NCBI GenBank assembly: GCA_902783375.1
Contig: CACZQN010000003.1
Coordinates: 1 to 64,000, forward strand
Length of the DNA: 64,000 nt
Reading direction: 5' to 3'
Source: an uncultured Lachnospiraceae bacterium
GTDB lineage: Bacteria; Bacillota; Clostridia; Lachnospirales; Lachnospiraceae
Below the pieces are notes generated by a model, which searched no databases, was not told the origin of the DNA, and saw only the letters and a program-made list of their open reading frames with translations. A program made the position numbers and the translations under genes. This document shows positions 8,516-17,655 of this stretch, in pieces; positions within the stretch are counted from its first letter, which is position 1; the number at the start of each line of letters is the position of its first letter.

Positions 8516-9721
8516 TCACGGCTTAAACGTACACTCATATTCTGCGGAAAGTTGATCTTCTGCCGCAGTAAAGTGGTCATATCCAGAATGTACCTCCAAT
8601 GTGAAGGTCACATCATCTGCCTTCTTGATGTTGTATTCCGCCAGTTGGCTGCCATCATCAATACTGCCGATGAGAAGCGGGATATAATATGTTTCTCCTG
8701 CCTTGATATTGGCATAGGTTTCAAGATAACTATTTGGCAGCTCGATTCCATTGATTGCAAAGTCATCCCAGATATATACATGGTCCTCATCTGTCGGGTT
8801 CTCTATGATCAGGACAGGGCGATGCAATGCTTCATCGTTGAAGCAGCTGACAAAGTCGGTGCCTTTTCTCCAGTATGCAGTCACTTTGACATACTCTGTT
8901 TCCTTGATCAGTACATCCCCCGATAAAGCTTTCCGCTCTTTCTGAACATAGGAATCTTTATCAAGCCCGGTCGGATAGACGACACATTCGTATTGTGTAA
9001 GCCTCTGCCCATCTGGATAAGCTCCGATACTGAATTCAATCTTCTCGATCTCATCGATGGAATGAATCCCAATTGCTTCGAAATCACTTTTATAGAAGTA
9101 TACTTCTTTCTCTCCTTCTGTTTCCTCTCTTGCACTTGGAATAGAAAAATATGTACGCGGGCAATATACCCGATGGCCATTGATCCAATAAGAACTCGTC
9201 TGCGCGAAACTATTCTTCATGGATTCCTTATTTTCATAATGGATCATCATCTTATAGTAACGCGAGTCCGTGGACTTAATGCCTTTGTAGGTCAGCTTAA
9301 AATACTCGTTATCGACAAGCACCTGATCCTTTTTGGGTACAACCGGATTTGTCCATCCCTTTTTTGCAGCTGTTTTACTCCATGTCACTTTGCCATCTGC
9401 GTTCTTTGCATACGCCTTGACGGTATACACAACCGTGGCTCCTTCATCAGCCTCCCATTTGTCATCTACGTAGGTTCTTTTCCGGGTTGTAGCAACTTTC
9501 ACCCACTTTGTATCGGTCGGTGTCTTCCGGTAAATCCGATATCCGGTTGCTCCGGTTACCTTACTGATGGTGATCTTCGGACTCCCATAAGAATCCGTTA
9601 CCTTGATTGTCGGCCTAGTCAGAGTAGTGGCAGCCTGAGCATAGCTGATCCCCAGTCCAAGGATGATGCCAAGTACGCTGACGCAAATGACAGCAAACAG
9701 ACTCTTGATCGTGTTCTTCAT
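8516..9721 (-). CDS. Exported FnIII-domain protein of unknown function
   Basis: A 401-residue protein with a signal peptide (MKNTIKSLFAVICVSVLGII, cleavage near QAA-TTL). The ATG at 9721 follows GGAGGGAGAG. Residues about 32-125 form a fibronectin-III-like module with the phrase GATGYRIYRKTPTDTKWVKV and an ending VTWSKTAAKKGW; this module is almost the same as that of the protein at 13252-14436. The rest (about 130-400) is a beta-rich region starting VDNEYFKLTYKGI with two similar halves (the second starts IKETEYVKVTAYW), which recalls DUF4352/DUF5067-like extracytoplasmic beta-sandwiches. No anchor is visible. It is the last gene of an operon, 24 bp after the 1150-residue protein, so it probably acts outside the cell with it. 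Confidence 0.8.
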   Translation of the reverse strand: MKNTIKSLFAVICVSVLGIILGLGISYAQAATTLTRPTIKVTDSYGSPKITISKVTGATGYRIYRKTPTDTKWVKVATTRKRTYVDDKWEADEGATVVYTVKAYAKNADGKVTWSKTAAKKGWTNPVVPKKDQVLVDNEYFKLTYKGIKSTDSRYYKMMIHYENKESMKNSFAQTSSYWINGHRVYCPRTYFSIPSAREETEGEKEVYFYKSDFEAIGIHSIDEIEKIEFSIGAYPDGQRLTQYECVVYPTGLDKDSYVQKERKALSGDVLIKETEYVKVTAYWRKGTDFVSCFNDEALHRPVLIIENPTDEDHVYIWDDFAINGIELPNSYLETYANIKAGETYYIPLLIGSIDDGSQLAEYNIKKADDVTFTLEVHSGYDHFTAAEDQLSAEYECTFKP

Positions 9722-9745
9722 CTTCTCTCCCTCCACGTTGATTTA

Positions 9746-12700
9746 TTATTGTACTTTCACCCATGGTGTACATACAGTTGGTTTCATTGCCTTTGAGTAT
9801 GCTCTGATATAGAGCTGACCAGTGGATGCAACAGTAACTCTATATCCAGATTCACCATTAGCTGCTTTCGCACGAGTGATGGTTTTCAGCACCTCATACT
9901 TTCCGTTCTTCATGACAGCCAGCTGGAATCCCGTCGGCAGCGTTCCATATTTACTAGTGTCTGCAAAGTAAATGGTTGTTGATCCGCTCTTCTTCGAGAC
10001 CTTACTGACCGCAGCTGATTTCGTACTCAGAACACGAATTCCATTAATCGCAACCGTCTTCCCATAGATTCTCTTCCCATCGGACTTTCTGATTACATAC
10101 GGACGGAATGCAAGCTTTACGATACCACCAGTCTGCCCAAAGGTAAGTACGGTATTTGGTTTCTCTGCACTACTGCCGTTCACATTCTTGTAAGCGATGT
10201 CTTTCAACTTTGCGTACTTGACAGAACCTGCCTGAGATGCCTTAGCATACCGTTTGTAATAAACCGTCATACCTGCTTCACTGATCTCAGCACTATTTCC
10301 GGTGGAATATCTCACTGCTGCAACTGCCTGTTTTGCGGAAGGCATACTCTGAACAGTAAGCTTGTTGTACTTTGTTCTTGAAACTTTGAAATCACTACCT
10401 GCAAGTGTAACCTTCTCACCATTGACACTTATTTGATATGCACTACCCTGTTCGGAGCCGTCTCCTGTCTCATCCTCGTAGGCATATGACTCCTTCTCCT
10501 CCTTGATCTCATAGGAAGCAGCGCTAGTTACTTTGACACCGGAAGCTGTCTGCTCTGCCACTGCCGTCTGACCTGCTTTCGTTGTCATAGTGATGGTCTT
10601 TTTCTTGATATCTGTGGAAGAATCGTCAGTGTCTCTAAGCACAACTACAATATTTTCAGATGTATCGGAACACACAGAGACTTTCATCTCTTCCGTGTCA
10701 GCAACATGAAGTGAAACATCCGCATCAGCAGGCGTTTCCACACTAGCTGAATGATAATCACTGATCAGAGATACCGTCGTCCCAGCAGGTAAGGCTGCAA
10801 AATTCAAATCATCTTTATCAACATAATAATACACTCCCTGATGATCCGGTCCATCAGCACCTGCCGGAATCAGGATATCCTCAGATTCCAGTCCTGCCTG
10901 ATTCATAGAAACACTAACTTTAGCTCTTGTCTCAATATCATTCCAATCTACATATAGAAGCTTCTGTTCAGCAAAAGTCGTGTCCTTAACCTTCTCATAT
11001 TCCTGGACAAAGAACTGTGCGATATCGTGATTTTCAAAAGTAATCCATCCGTCTATTGCTTCGTCACCTTTAAATCTAGTTCCATTCTTTCCTGAATATG
11101 TCTTACCCACTCCTTTATATGACCACTCTGTAAATTCCCGACTACTGTTTCTCTTCAAGATCAGATACCTTTTTGTATCTTTGGGAGAATTCGGATCATA
11201 GCAGCGTATTTTTACTTGTTTATCTGTATCTTCAGCAATTACAAGTGCAGCAATCTGATGTGCATTATAATTCTTTGGGTTAGCCTTACTATTCTGTAAA
11301 ATTCTCACAGATATTCCAAGGCCTAGTTTCGATGCCTTTTTTACCGCATTATATAAGCCATTCAGATCGCCCATATTTTTCCGGGTTTCATTCTGAACAT
11401 AAGGCAGATTCTGAATCGCATGTGCATATCCATTAAAATCCATAGCCGTAAGATTCAGTTCTGTGCTTCTTTTTTGCTTATTAGTTAAATCCGATAAATA
11501 ACTGAAGCGATTTAGTGATTCCCAGGATCCTATACCAGGATACTGTTTCGTATTCTGTACAAGACCTGAAGTCACCATTCCATAGCAGGTTCCTCCGGCA
11601 CAGTTATCATCCAAATGCGCAGCTTTCATCGGCCCCATAAACTTCAGTAAATACTTCGTTGCATGCTCAATCGAGAAATTTTTATACCCCCAGAAGTCAC
11701 TCACCAACAAATGCTGTGGCAGTTCGAACTTCTTCCCCGAACTATTTGATCCTGCAGATACTGTCACCATCAAAGAAGCAGCACTTGTAATCTTATTAAC
11801 TGGAACATGCAGCTTCTTGTCTTTGTTCTTTTCGATCTTCGAAACAGCTTGTGTTATGCTGACTGGCGCTCCCAGCTTCTTGCCATTGCTGTCATAGTAC
11901 TGCAGAGTAATATTGATTTTCTCAACATCCGGAAGACTCTCTGCAAATACGATATCGATATTCCGATAACCGTCATCATCATCGTAATGAATCACAAAAT
12001 CTGGAACTCCAGATACTTCACTGGCAGATGTCCCTGTTGTCTTTTTCGATGAAGGCGTGATCGTATACTCGATTGACTTCTCATCATAGAACAGCCCCAC
12101 TCCTGTCACGATTGCGGTTGCTTTACCAACTTCGATATTGTTGACATAGCGTACCGTGTAATCCGTTCCCATCTTCAGTTCTGTTCCATGATACTTTACG
12201 ATCGGAACCGCCTTGATCTCCTCACCTGTGTACTCATAGGAATCCGTCAGGAGAGATATCTGCGCATTCAGCATCGAAGCCTGATCACGGATATCGCTTC
12301 TTACCTTTCCGGCATAGGTCCAGTTCTTTGAGGTTTTGATATTAATGCCAATCGCCGGACGGATGCCACCACCCCATCCCTGATTATCAACATTGATGCC
12401 TTTCTGATTGATATATCCATCTTCACCGACATATGTTATCTTATAGACATCATTGCCATTCTCATCCTTGCCTGCTCCAGGTGTACGCAGGAACCATGAG
12501 GCTGTATCATGATAGATGTATCTGGCCTTAAAGGTTGTAAGCCCGACTCTGGTATCGTCACTATATGTCCGATAAATATCCTGATATGGGTTTACACCAA
12601 ATCCATATTTCGGATTCGTCGCTTCACTGATCGATAACAGGAACACCTTATCATCTGTATCTCTTCCGCCATCCGTTCCGAACTCTGGATTATCTTCATT

Positions 12701-13198
12701 GATCAGATGTGCCGGCAGGATGTCTCCACGCTCTTCATCAGAAAATGCCTCTGTATAGAATACTTCATTCAGGAATTTCCGAACGTCGCTGGTCTCCCAT
12801 GTGACATACTCATATGTTTCGTGAAATCTGCCACTCTCAAGAATTTTATCGGAAATTAATGTCGCATAACCAGAGTCATCCACATTCAGGACTCTCCACC
12901 GGATTGGCAGTTTCTCATCATACTGATCCACATACCTGTCACCGCTTGTGTCACGTTGTGGGTAATGTCCAAAATAAATGGTATCCCATGTCGTTACAGA
13001 ACTCATCTGCGGATGGTTATCACTTTCACTAATATAATCCGCTTCAACAACGACCGGGTTTTCCGGCATCGTATACACATTGGTTACAGCAGAGTCCGCA
13101 GCACGGGCTATGATCGTATGTCCGAATATGACCGGCGTTATCATCGCATATACAAGTAACACGATAATCAATAATGATCTGCATCGTCCTTCTTTCAT
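9746..13198 (-). CDS. Large exported multidomain protein with papain-like Cys-His-Asp site
   Basis: A 1150-residue protein. Residues 1-34 are a signal peptide. Residues about 68-290 look like a DUF6273 module: DTIYFGHYPQ, PIRWRVLN, a SWFLRTPG core and a GGIRPAIGI end. Residues about 310-382 are an MBG-like beta unit (YEYTGEEIKAVPIVKYHG). Residues about 525-735 contain GGTCYGMVTSGL (Cys538), NYNAHQIAALVI (His647) and RCYDPNSP (Asp668), an order and context like papain-fold cysteine peptidases or transglutaminase-like enzymes. The remaining 400 residues are beta-rich repeats with no anchor. It lies between the two FnIII-bearing genes, 53 bp after one and 24 bp before the other. The enzyme activity is inferred from motifs only. 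Confidence 0.75.
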   Translation of the reverse strand: MKEGRCRSLLIIVLLVYAMITPVIFGHTIIARAADSAVTNVYTMPENPVVVEADYISESDNHPQMSSVTTWDTIYFGHYPQRDTSGDRYVDQYDEKLPIRWRVLNVDDSGYATLISDKILESGRFHETYEYVTWETSDVRKFLNEVFYTEAFSDEERGDILPAHLINEDNPEFGTDGGRDTDDKVFLLSISEATNPKYGFGVNPYQDIYRTYSDDTRVGLTTFKARYIYHDTASWFLRTPGAGKDENGNDVYKITYVGEDGYINQKGINVDNQGWGGGIRPAIGINIKTSKNWTYAGKVRSDIRDQASMLNAQISLLTDSYEYTGEEIKAVPIVKYHGTELKMGTDYTVRYVNNIEVGKATAIVTGVGLFYDEKSIEYTITPSSKKTTGTSASEVSGVPDFVIHYDDDDGYRNIDIVFAESLPDVEKINITLQYYDSNGKKLGAPVSITQAVSKIEKNKDKKLHVPVNKITSAASLMVTVSAGSNSSGKKFELPQHLLVSDFWGYKNFSIEHATKYLLKFMGPMKAAHLDDNCAGGTCYGMVTSGLVQNTKQYPGIGSWESLNRFSYLSDLTNKQKRSTELNLTAMDFNGYAHAIQNLPYVQNETRKNMGDLNGLYNAVKKASKLGLGISVRILQNSKANPKNYNAHQIAALVIAEDTDKQVKIRCYDPNSPKDTKRYLILKRNSSREFTEWSYKGVGKTYSGKNGTRFKGDEAIDGWITFENHDIAQFFVQEYEKVKDTTFAEQKLLYVDWNDIETRAKVSVSMNQAGLESEDILIPAGADGPDHQGVYYYVDKDDLNFAALPAGTTVSLISDYHSASVETPADADVSLHVADTEEMKVSVCSDTSENIVVVLRDTDDSSTDIKKKTITMTTKAGQTAVAEQTASGVKVTSAASYEIKEEKESYAYEDETGDGSEQGSAYQISVNGEKVTLAGSDFKVSRTKYNKLTVQSMPSAKQAVAAVRYSTGNSAEISEAGMTVYYKRYAKASQAGSVKYAKLKDIAYKNVNGSSAEKPNTVLTFGQTGGIVKLAFRPYVIRKSDGKRIYGKTVAINGIRVLSTKSAAVSKVSKKSGSTTIYFADTSKYGTLPTGFQLAVMKNGKYEVLKTITRAKAANGESGYRVTVASTGQLYIRAYSKAMKPTVCTPWVKVQ

Positions 13199-13251
13199 TT
13201 CCCTATCCTCTTTTTCAGAATATACTTTTCTGCTGCAACTGGAACACTTAT

Positions 13252-14436
13252 TTATCTGTATCGGCTGATCACATCAATATCCCAGCCAGCTGGTTTTTCG
13301 TTCTGTACTGTCTCGTAAAACGCTGCTGTTTCCTCAGACTGATAGGCTTCGACAACCTTCTCGAAGAGATCCAGCTTCGCAGGGTCTTTTGTATCTTCCG
13401 TGCGGGCGAGAATTGTGGTCATATAACCTTCATCTGTACGCGGCTCAGTGAACAGTTCATGTAACGTTCTCCCTTTTTCCGTAACGGAATAACTCATATC
13501 CGTGACAAAGACGTCATACTGGTCTGCCGCCGCCCCTGCATCTACAGTATAGCATCCTTCGATCTTTATATCTTTCAGATATTGATCGATACAGCTGTCC
13601 AGATATCCCTGGAAATCATCTCCAAACGCTCCCTGTGCGACCGGCAGCTCTTTCTTCAGTTTGAGCAGGCCCGCCGCTTCCAGCGTTTTCAGAGCACGCT
13701 TTGCTGCGTAATACTGGACGGTCACAACCGTCCCATCCGGGATTTCCTTCAAAGATTCATACTTCGGAGAGAAGATTCTGTCTGCCAGTGAAGTCTCGTA
13801 TCCGACAGGGGTCACCTTCGATCCGTATTTCCCATATAACTCCGCATCCGCCCGTAAGAATTCCATGGCGCCATATGGGCAAAGGTCAATCTCATTGTTT
13901 GTCGTTATCTCTTCAAGGACACCACGTTCCCAGTCTACCTCTACGATCTCCAGATCAATTCCTTCAGCCTTCAGCGGATCAATCATTTTCTTCCAGCATG
14001 TCAGTTCAAACCTGGCGGTATTCGGAATGGCCACTTTCACTTTGGTCATCTTCGTCGGCACGGTCCAATTCTTCACTGCGGCGGTCTTGCTCCAGGTAAT
14101 CTTCCCGGATGCATCCTTATAGTACGCCTTCACGGTATAACGGACCTTGGAACCCATGGCTGCCTTCCACTTCTTATCGACATAGGCAGTCTTTTTCGTC
14201 GTTACAACCTTAACCCACTTCTGATCTGTTGCAGTTTTCCTGTAGATCCGATAACCGGTTGCACCTGCCACCTTGCCGATGGTGATCTTCGGATTCCCGG
14301 AAGATGTCGTTACCTTGATCGTCGGACGTGCAAGTGTTGCAGCGGAAACGATCTCCTGCGTTCCAAATATCCCGATCATCCCTAGAAGGAATGAAAAAAC
14401 GATACTGACTGCGATCCATCTCTTGATTCTTTTCAT
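13252..14436 (-). CDS. FnIII module fused to a MetQ/NlpA-type substrate-binding protein
   Basis: A 394-residue exported protein. The signal peptide (MKRIKRWIAVSIVFSFLLGM) ends near VSA-ATL and has no lipobox cysteine. Residues about 33-128 are a fibronectin-III-like module nearly the same as that in the protein at 8516-9721. Residues about 133-394 resemble the NlpA/MetQ methionine-binding family: the start VKVAIPNTARFELTCWKKMI, the segments GIDLEIVEVDW and EIDLCPYGAMEFL, then SPKYESLKEIPDGTVVTV and ALKTLEAAGLLKL. MetQ proteins are normally lipoproteins next to metN and metI; neither gene is nearby, and the FnIII fusion is not typical. It is first in the operon behind an extended -10 promoter. 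The ligand is unknown. Confidence 0.78.
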   Translation of the reverse strand: MKRIKRWIAVSIVFSFLLGMIGIFGTQEIVSAATLARPTIKVTTSSGNPKITIGKVAGATGYRIYRKTATDQKWVKVVTTKKTAYVDKKWKAAMGSKVRYTVKAYYKDASGKITWSKTAAVKNWTVPTKMTKVKVAIPNTARFELTCWKKMIDPLKAEGIDLEIVEVDWERGVLEEITTNNEIDLCPYGAMEFLRADAELYGKYGSKVTPVGYETSLADRIFSPKYESLKEIPDGTVVTVQYYAAKRALKTLEAAGLLKLKKELPVAQGAFGDDFQGYLDSCIDQYLKDIKIEGCYTVDAGAAADQYDVFVTDMSYSVTEKGRTLHELFTEPRTDEGYMTTILARTEDTKDPAKLDLFEKVVEAYQSEETAAFYETVQNEKPAGWDIDVISRYR

Positions 14437-14474
14437 GGTATACTCCTCTCATATAGAATATTGTCATACCGGTT

Positions 14475-14503
14475 ATTATACCACAGTCCAATCTTTCTGC
14501 CTA
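14475..14503 (-). promoter_or_regulatory. Extended -10 promoter of the exported-protein operon
   Basis: On the minus strand TATAAT (14475-14480) is preceded by TGG, which makes an extended -10 (TGnTATAAT). A poor -35 (TAGGCA, 14498-14503) is 17 bp away. Transcription would begin near 14468, some 30 bp before the ATG at 14436, which has an AGGAG site. Confidence 0.65.
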
Positions 14504-14533
14504 GCGACAAGTATAAAAAAAATGTGATCAATC

Positions 14534-14568
14534 CAAAAAAACTGCCGCATCCTTTCCGATGCGGCAGT
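14534..14568 (-). terminator. Strong terminator closing the nadE-to-reductase gene string
   Basis: An 11-bp stem (ACTGCCGCATC/GATGCGGCAGT) with a 6-nt loop is followed on the minus strand by seven T residues. It lies 24 bp after the stop of the Fe/S aldo/keto reductase. Confidence 0.93.
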
Positions 14569-14591
14569 CACGCTCCCTATCGTCTGTTCCA

Positions 14592-15722
14592 TTATTCCAG
14601 GCTTGCTGCGCACTCCTGCAGAAGCTCAATGATCGGCAGGCCCTGCGGGCAGGCTGCTTCGCACTGACCACACTGGATACAGTCGCTTGCCTTGCCTTTG
14701 TCGCGGGTTGCGAAGCCATAGTTTCTCTTTGCACCGTCGCCGGTGTTGTAGACGGTCTGCTGATTCTTCACCGAGATAATATCCGGAATCGGGATATTCA
14801 TCGGGCAGCCGTCTGTGCAGTAGTGGCAGGCTGTACACGGAATCGTCGGCACCGCTGCCATCGCTTCTTTGACTTTCTCAATGACTGCATACTCTTCTTC
14901 CGTATATGGCCTGAAGTCTCTCATGTAGCTGAGATTGTCTTCCATCTGTGCGACATTCGACATACCGGAAAGAACTGTAATAATACCTTCAAGGGACGCA
15001 ACATAACGGATCGCCCAGGAAGCCGGGGAAACATCCGGATTCGCCGCCTTGAAGATCTCCTGTACCGCCGGGATCGGATTCGCCAGCGCACCGCCCTTGA
15101 CCGGTTCCATGACCGTCACGGATACGCCATGCTTTCTCGCAACTTCCCAGCACCTGCGGGACTGTACCTGCTCATTGTCCCAGTCTGCATAGTTGATCTG
15201 CAGCTGGATAAACTCGACATCCGGGTGCTCTGTCAGCAGTTCATCAAGAAGCTCCGGATCTGCATGGAAGGAGAATCCCCAGTGCTTGATGAGGCCGGCT
15301 TCCTTCTGCTCTTTGACGAAATCCCAGATGTGATACTCGTTGTAGGTATCGATATTGCCTCTGCCGATCGCATGCAGCAGATAGTAATCGAAATACCCGG
15401 CACCGGTTCTCTCAAGACTGGTGAAGAGCTGCTTCTTTGCCTCTTCCTCATTCGGGCTGACACGCGCATTGAGCTTTGTCGCCAGTGTGTACTTGTCACG
15501 CGGATAGCGGTCTACGAGTGCAGCCTTTGCTGCCTCCTCCGAACGTCCTCCGTCATAGACATAGGCCGTATCAAAATAGGTGCCGCCTGCTTCGATGAAC
15601 TTGTCGACCATCTCCGAGACCTGCGGAATGTCGATCGACACGCCATCCTCGAGCTTCGGCAGACGCATCAGACCAAACCCCAGCTTAAATACATCCTTAC
15701 CAAACCAATCAGACATCTCCAT
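14592..15722 (-). CDS. Aldo/keto reductase with C-terminal 2[4Fe-4S] ferredoxin domain
   Basis: A 376-residue protein. The barrel has Asp51 and Tyr56 (YFDTAYVYDGG), Lys83 (TLATKLN) and His117 (YYLLHAIG). After residue 280 come two cysteine clusters, CTACHYCTDGCP and CIQCGQCEAACP, which should hold two [4Fe-4S] clusters. This subfamily (YeaE/Rv-type ferredoxin-AKR fusions, common in anaerobes) may pass electrons between an iron-sulfur donor and the barrel instead of relying on NADPH alone. The start could be the ATG at 15722 or, two codons later, that at 15716; both have purine-rich sites. It follows an esterase gene by 29 bp and is last in a long operon. Confidence 0.93.
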   Translation of the reverse strand: MEMSDWFGKDVFKLGFGLMRLPKLEDGVSIDIPQVSEMVDKFIEAGGTYFDTAYVYDGGRSEEAAKAALVDRYPRDKYTLATKLNARVSPNEEEAKKQLFTSLERTGAGYFDYYLLHAIGRGNIDTYNEYHIWDFVKEQKEAGLIKHWGFSFHADPELLDELLTEHPDVEFIQLQINYADWDNEQVQSRRCWEVARKHGVSVTVMEPVKGGALANPIPAVQEIFKAANPDVSPASWAIRYVASLEGIITVLSGMSNVAQMEDNLSYMRDFRPYTEEEYAVIEKVKEAMAAVPTIPCTACHYCTDGCPMNIPIPDIISVKNQQTVYNTGDGAKRNYGFATRDKGKASDCIQCGQCEAACPQGLPIIELLQECAASLE

Positions 15723-15751
15723 CCCCTACCTTTCTCTAAATAATACGATCT

Positions 15752-16777
15752 TTATGCAAGCTCCTCCAGGAATGCGATCGCCTTCTCCGGCCAGCCTTCG
15801 ACATCCGTGCCGGTGCCATCGCCGAACCCGTGTGGTGCATGCTCTCCCTCATCAAGAACCGCAGGTGTTCCCTGCTTCTTCAGCAGATCCACCATCATCT
15901 CCGAGTTCACCGGAGGCACGGTTGCATCATCCTTGCCACAGACCACATAGCATGGCGGATAGTCTGCATCGATGTGCTCCACGACATTATATTCATCCAG
16001 GTACTTTGTATAGTCTCCATCAAACATGATCGCGACGAGACCTCCGCGCTCATCACGCTTCGATTCCGCCTTCAGATCGATGAATGTGTAGATCGGGAAC
16101 ATACAGATCGGCTTCGGCAGTCCAAAGCGCTTCCAGCCGATGTTGCCGGTTCCATAGTTCGAGATCAGGTTGGCGCCGGCAGAATAGCCGCCGACTGCAT
16201 ACCGCTCCGGATCGATGCCGAACTGCTCCGCATGTCTGCCGATGTAAGCAATCGCTGCCGCCAGATCATCGAGTGCATGCGGAGTGACGCCCTGGTAACC
16301 GACTCTGTATGTGAAAAGGAATACCTGGTATCCCATCTCCACCATGTGTCTTGCCGTCGGGAGTGCCTCTACCATCGTGCAGACCGAATTGTAAGCGCCG
16401 CCGGCAGCCAGCAGGATGTATGGAACCTTCTTTCCGTCCTTCTCTGCCTTCGGATTCTCCGGCAGCAGACGGATCAGGTTGACGTCTGCTTTCATCGGGG
16501 CATCCGCACATTCTGCCTTCTCATAGACAAAATACTGCTCCATCCTGCCTGCTTCAATCTCATCCACCAGGAAATTCAGGCCGTTCACAATGCCTTCCGG
16601 CGACCAGCCGATCCGGGCAAGGCCTGCCAGTGGTGCCTGAGCGAATCCGCCGCCTTCACCCTGTCCTTCCGGCATTTCCGGCGGATTCGGTGAAAACATC
16701 AGATATTTCGAGATCGACGCGAATTCCGGTGCAGTAAAGACATCCCCCATCGTTGATTCCTGTGTAAATCTTCCCAT
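15752..16777 (-). CDS. Alpha/beta hydrolase (BD-FAE/esterase-lipase like)
   Basis: A 341-residue hydrolase without a signal peptide. The nucleophile elbow GGYSAG places Ser199; Asp283 or Asp284 lies in VVCGKDDATVPP, and His316 lies in the typical HGFG end. The AAGGAY segment (residues 125-129) takes the place of the HGGG oxyanion motif. These features match the hormone-sensitive-lipase/BD-FAE type of carboxylesterases that act on small acyl esters. The gene is 54 bp downstream of a methyltransferase gene and 29 bp upstream of a Fe/S aldo/keto reductase. The natural substrate is unknown. A region of low complexity (PEMPEGQGEGGG) near residues 33-44 is unusual. Confidence 0.85.
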   Translation of the reverse strand: MGRFTQESTMGDVFTAPEFASISKYLMFSPNPPEMPEGQGEGGGFAQAPLAGLARIGWSPEGIVNGLNFLVDEIEAGRMEQYFVYEKAECADAPMKADVNLIRLLPENPKAEKDGKKVPYILLAAGGAYNSVCTMVEALPTARHMVEMGYQVFLFTYRVGYQGVTPHALDDLAAAIAYIGRHAEQFGIDPERYAVGGYSAGANLISNYGTGNIGWKRFGLPKPICMFPIYTFIDLKAESKRDERGGLVAIMFDGDYTKYLDEYNVVEHIDADYPPCYVVCGKDDATVPPVNSEMMVDLLKKQGTPAVLDEGEHAPHGFGDGTGTDVEGWPEKAIAFLEELA

Positions 16778-16831
16778 GTTTGTAAACCTCTCTTCCTCGA
16801 TTTCTATCTCCTCGTGGTCACTGAAGACCGG

Positions 16832-17629
16832 TTACAGATACAGTTTCCCTTCCTGTCTCTTCTCCCTTGCAACCACATAAATTCGTTCGCTGTCCGGCCG
16901 CGGTGCCTCTTTTGTAAATGCATCGTAAGCCGTGATATACTCCATCCCTGCTTCTTCAAGACAGCTCCGGATCTCTTCCAGTGAATAGGCCCGCTGATAG
17001 TGGGTCTCCATGAAGCGCCGGAACAGTCCCTCTTCCTCATCTTCATCCGGTTCCTCGGCCGCATCCCGGATGAACAGCGTCAGGTCATATTCGTTGATTC
17101 TGGTCTCCGGATCGTATTCATTCTCCCAGATAAAGGCAGAATCTTCTCTGTTCTCCGCGAAGATGTTCTGACCAAGTTTCTTCTCATATTTATAGACTGT
17201 ATTCAGATCAAAGATCAGAATCCCCTGTGCCTCCAGATAATTGTTGCACAACCGGAATACCTCTGTCAAGTCCTCCGGATCAGTAATGTAGTTCATGGAA
17301 TCACAGACGGACACGATCGCAGAGACCGTTCCGTAGAGCTCAAATTCCCGCATATCCTGGCACAGATACAGGATCCCGTCTTCCCGTTCCGCCGCTTTCT
17401 CCATGGCGATGGCAAGCATGTCGGCGGAATTGTCGATGCCGATCATGTCGTAGCCTGCATCGGCGAGTCGTTCGGTCATATTGCCGGTTCCGCAGCCGAG
17501 CTCACAGACCAGTCCCTCGTTCACCCCGTAATCCCGCAGCAGCTCCGCAAGGTAGCTGCACCAGGCATCATAGGGAACGTTGTCCATATATTGATCATAA
17601 ACCTCTGCAAATGTCGTATAGGCGTCCAT
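16832..17629 (-). CDS. Class I SAM-dependent methyltransferase
   Basis: A 265-residue cytoplasmic protein. SAM-binding motif I is CELGCGTGN (residues 42-50), with the acidic residue Asp66 in MIGIDNS as the ribose contact. The segment YLCQDMREFEL corresponds to motif III. It resembles the generic methyltransferase_25/YodH-like group whose substrates are mostly unknown. A glutamate-rich insertion (EEPDEDEEEG) lies in the C-terminal third. It is 26 bp downstream of the hisA-like gene and in the same operon; nothing nearby points to a substrate. Confidence 0.87.
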   Translation of the reverse strand: MDAYTTFAEVYDQYMDNVPYDAWCSYLAELLRDYGVNEGLVCELGCGTGNMTERLADAGYDMIGIDNSADMLAIAMEKAAEREDGILYLCQDMREFELYGTVSAIVSVCDSMNYITDPEDLTEVFRLCNNYLEAQGILIFDLNTVYKYEKKLGQNIFAENREDSAFIWENEYDPETRINEYDLTLFIRDAAEEPDEDEEEGLFRRFMETHYQRAYSLEEIRSCLEEAGMEYITAYDAFTKEAPRPDSERIYVVAREKRQEGKLYL

Positions 17630-17655
17630 GTATTTTTCTCCATCATCAGGCAGTC

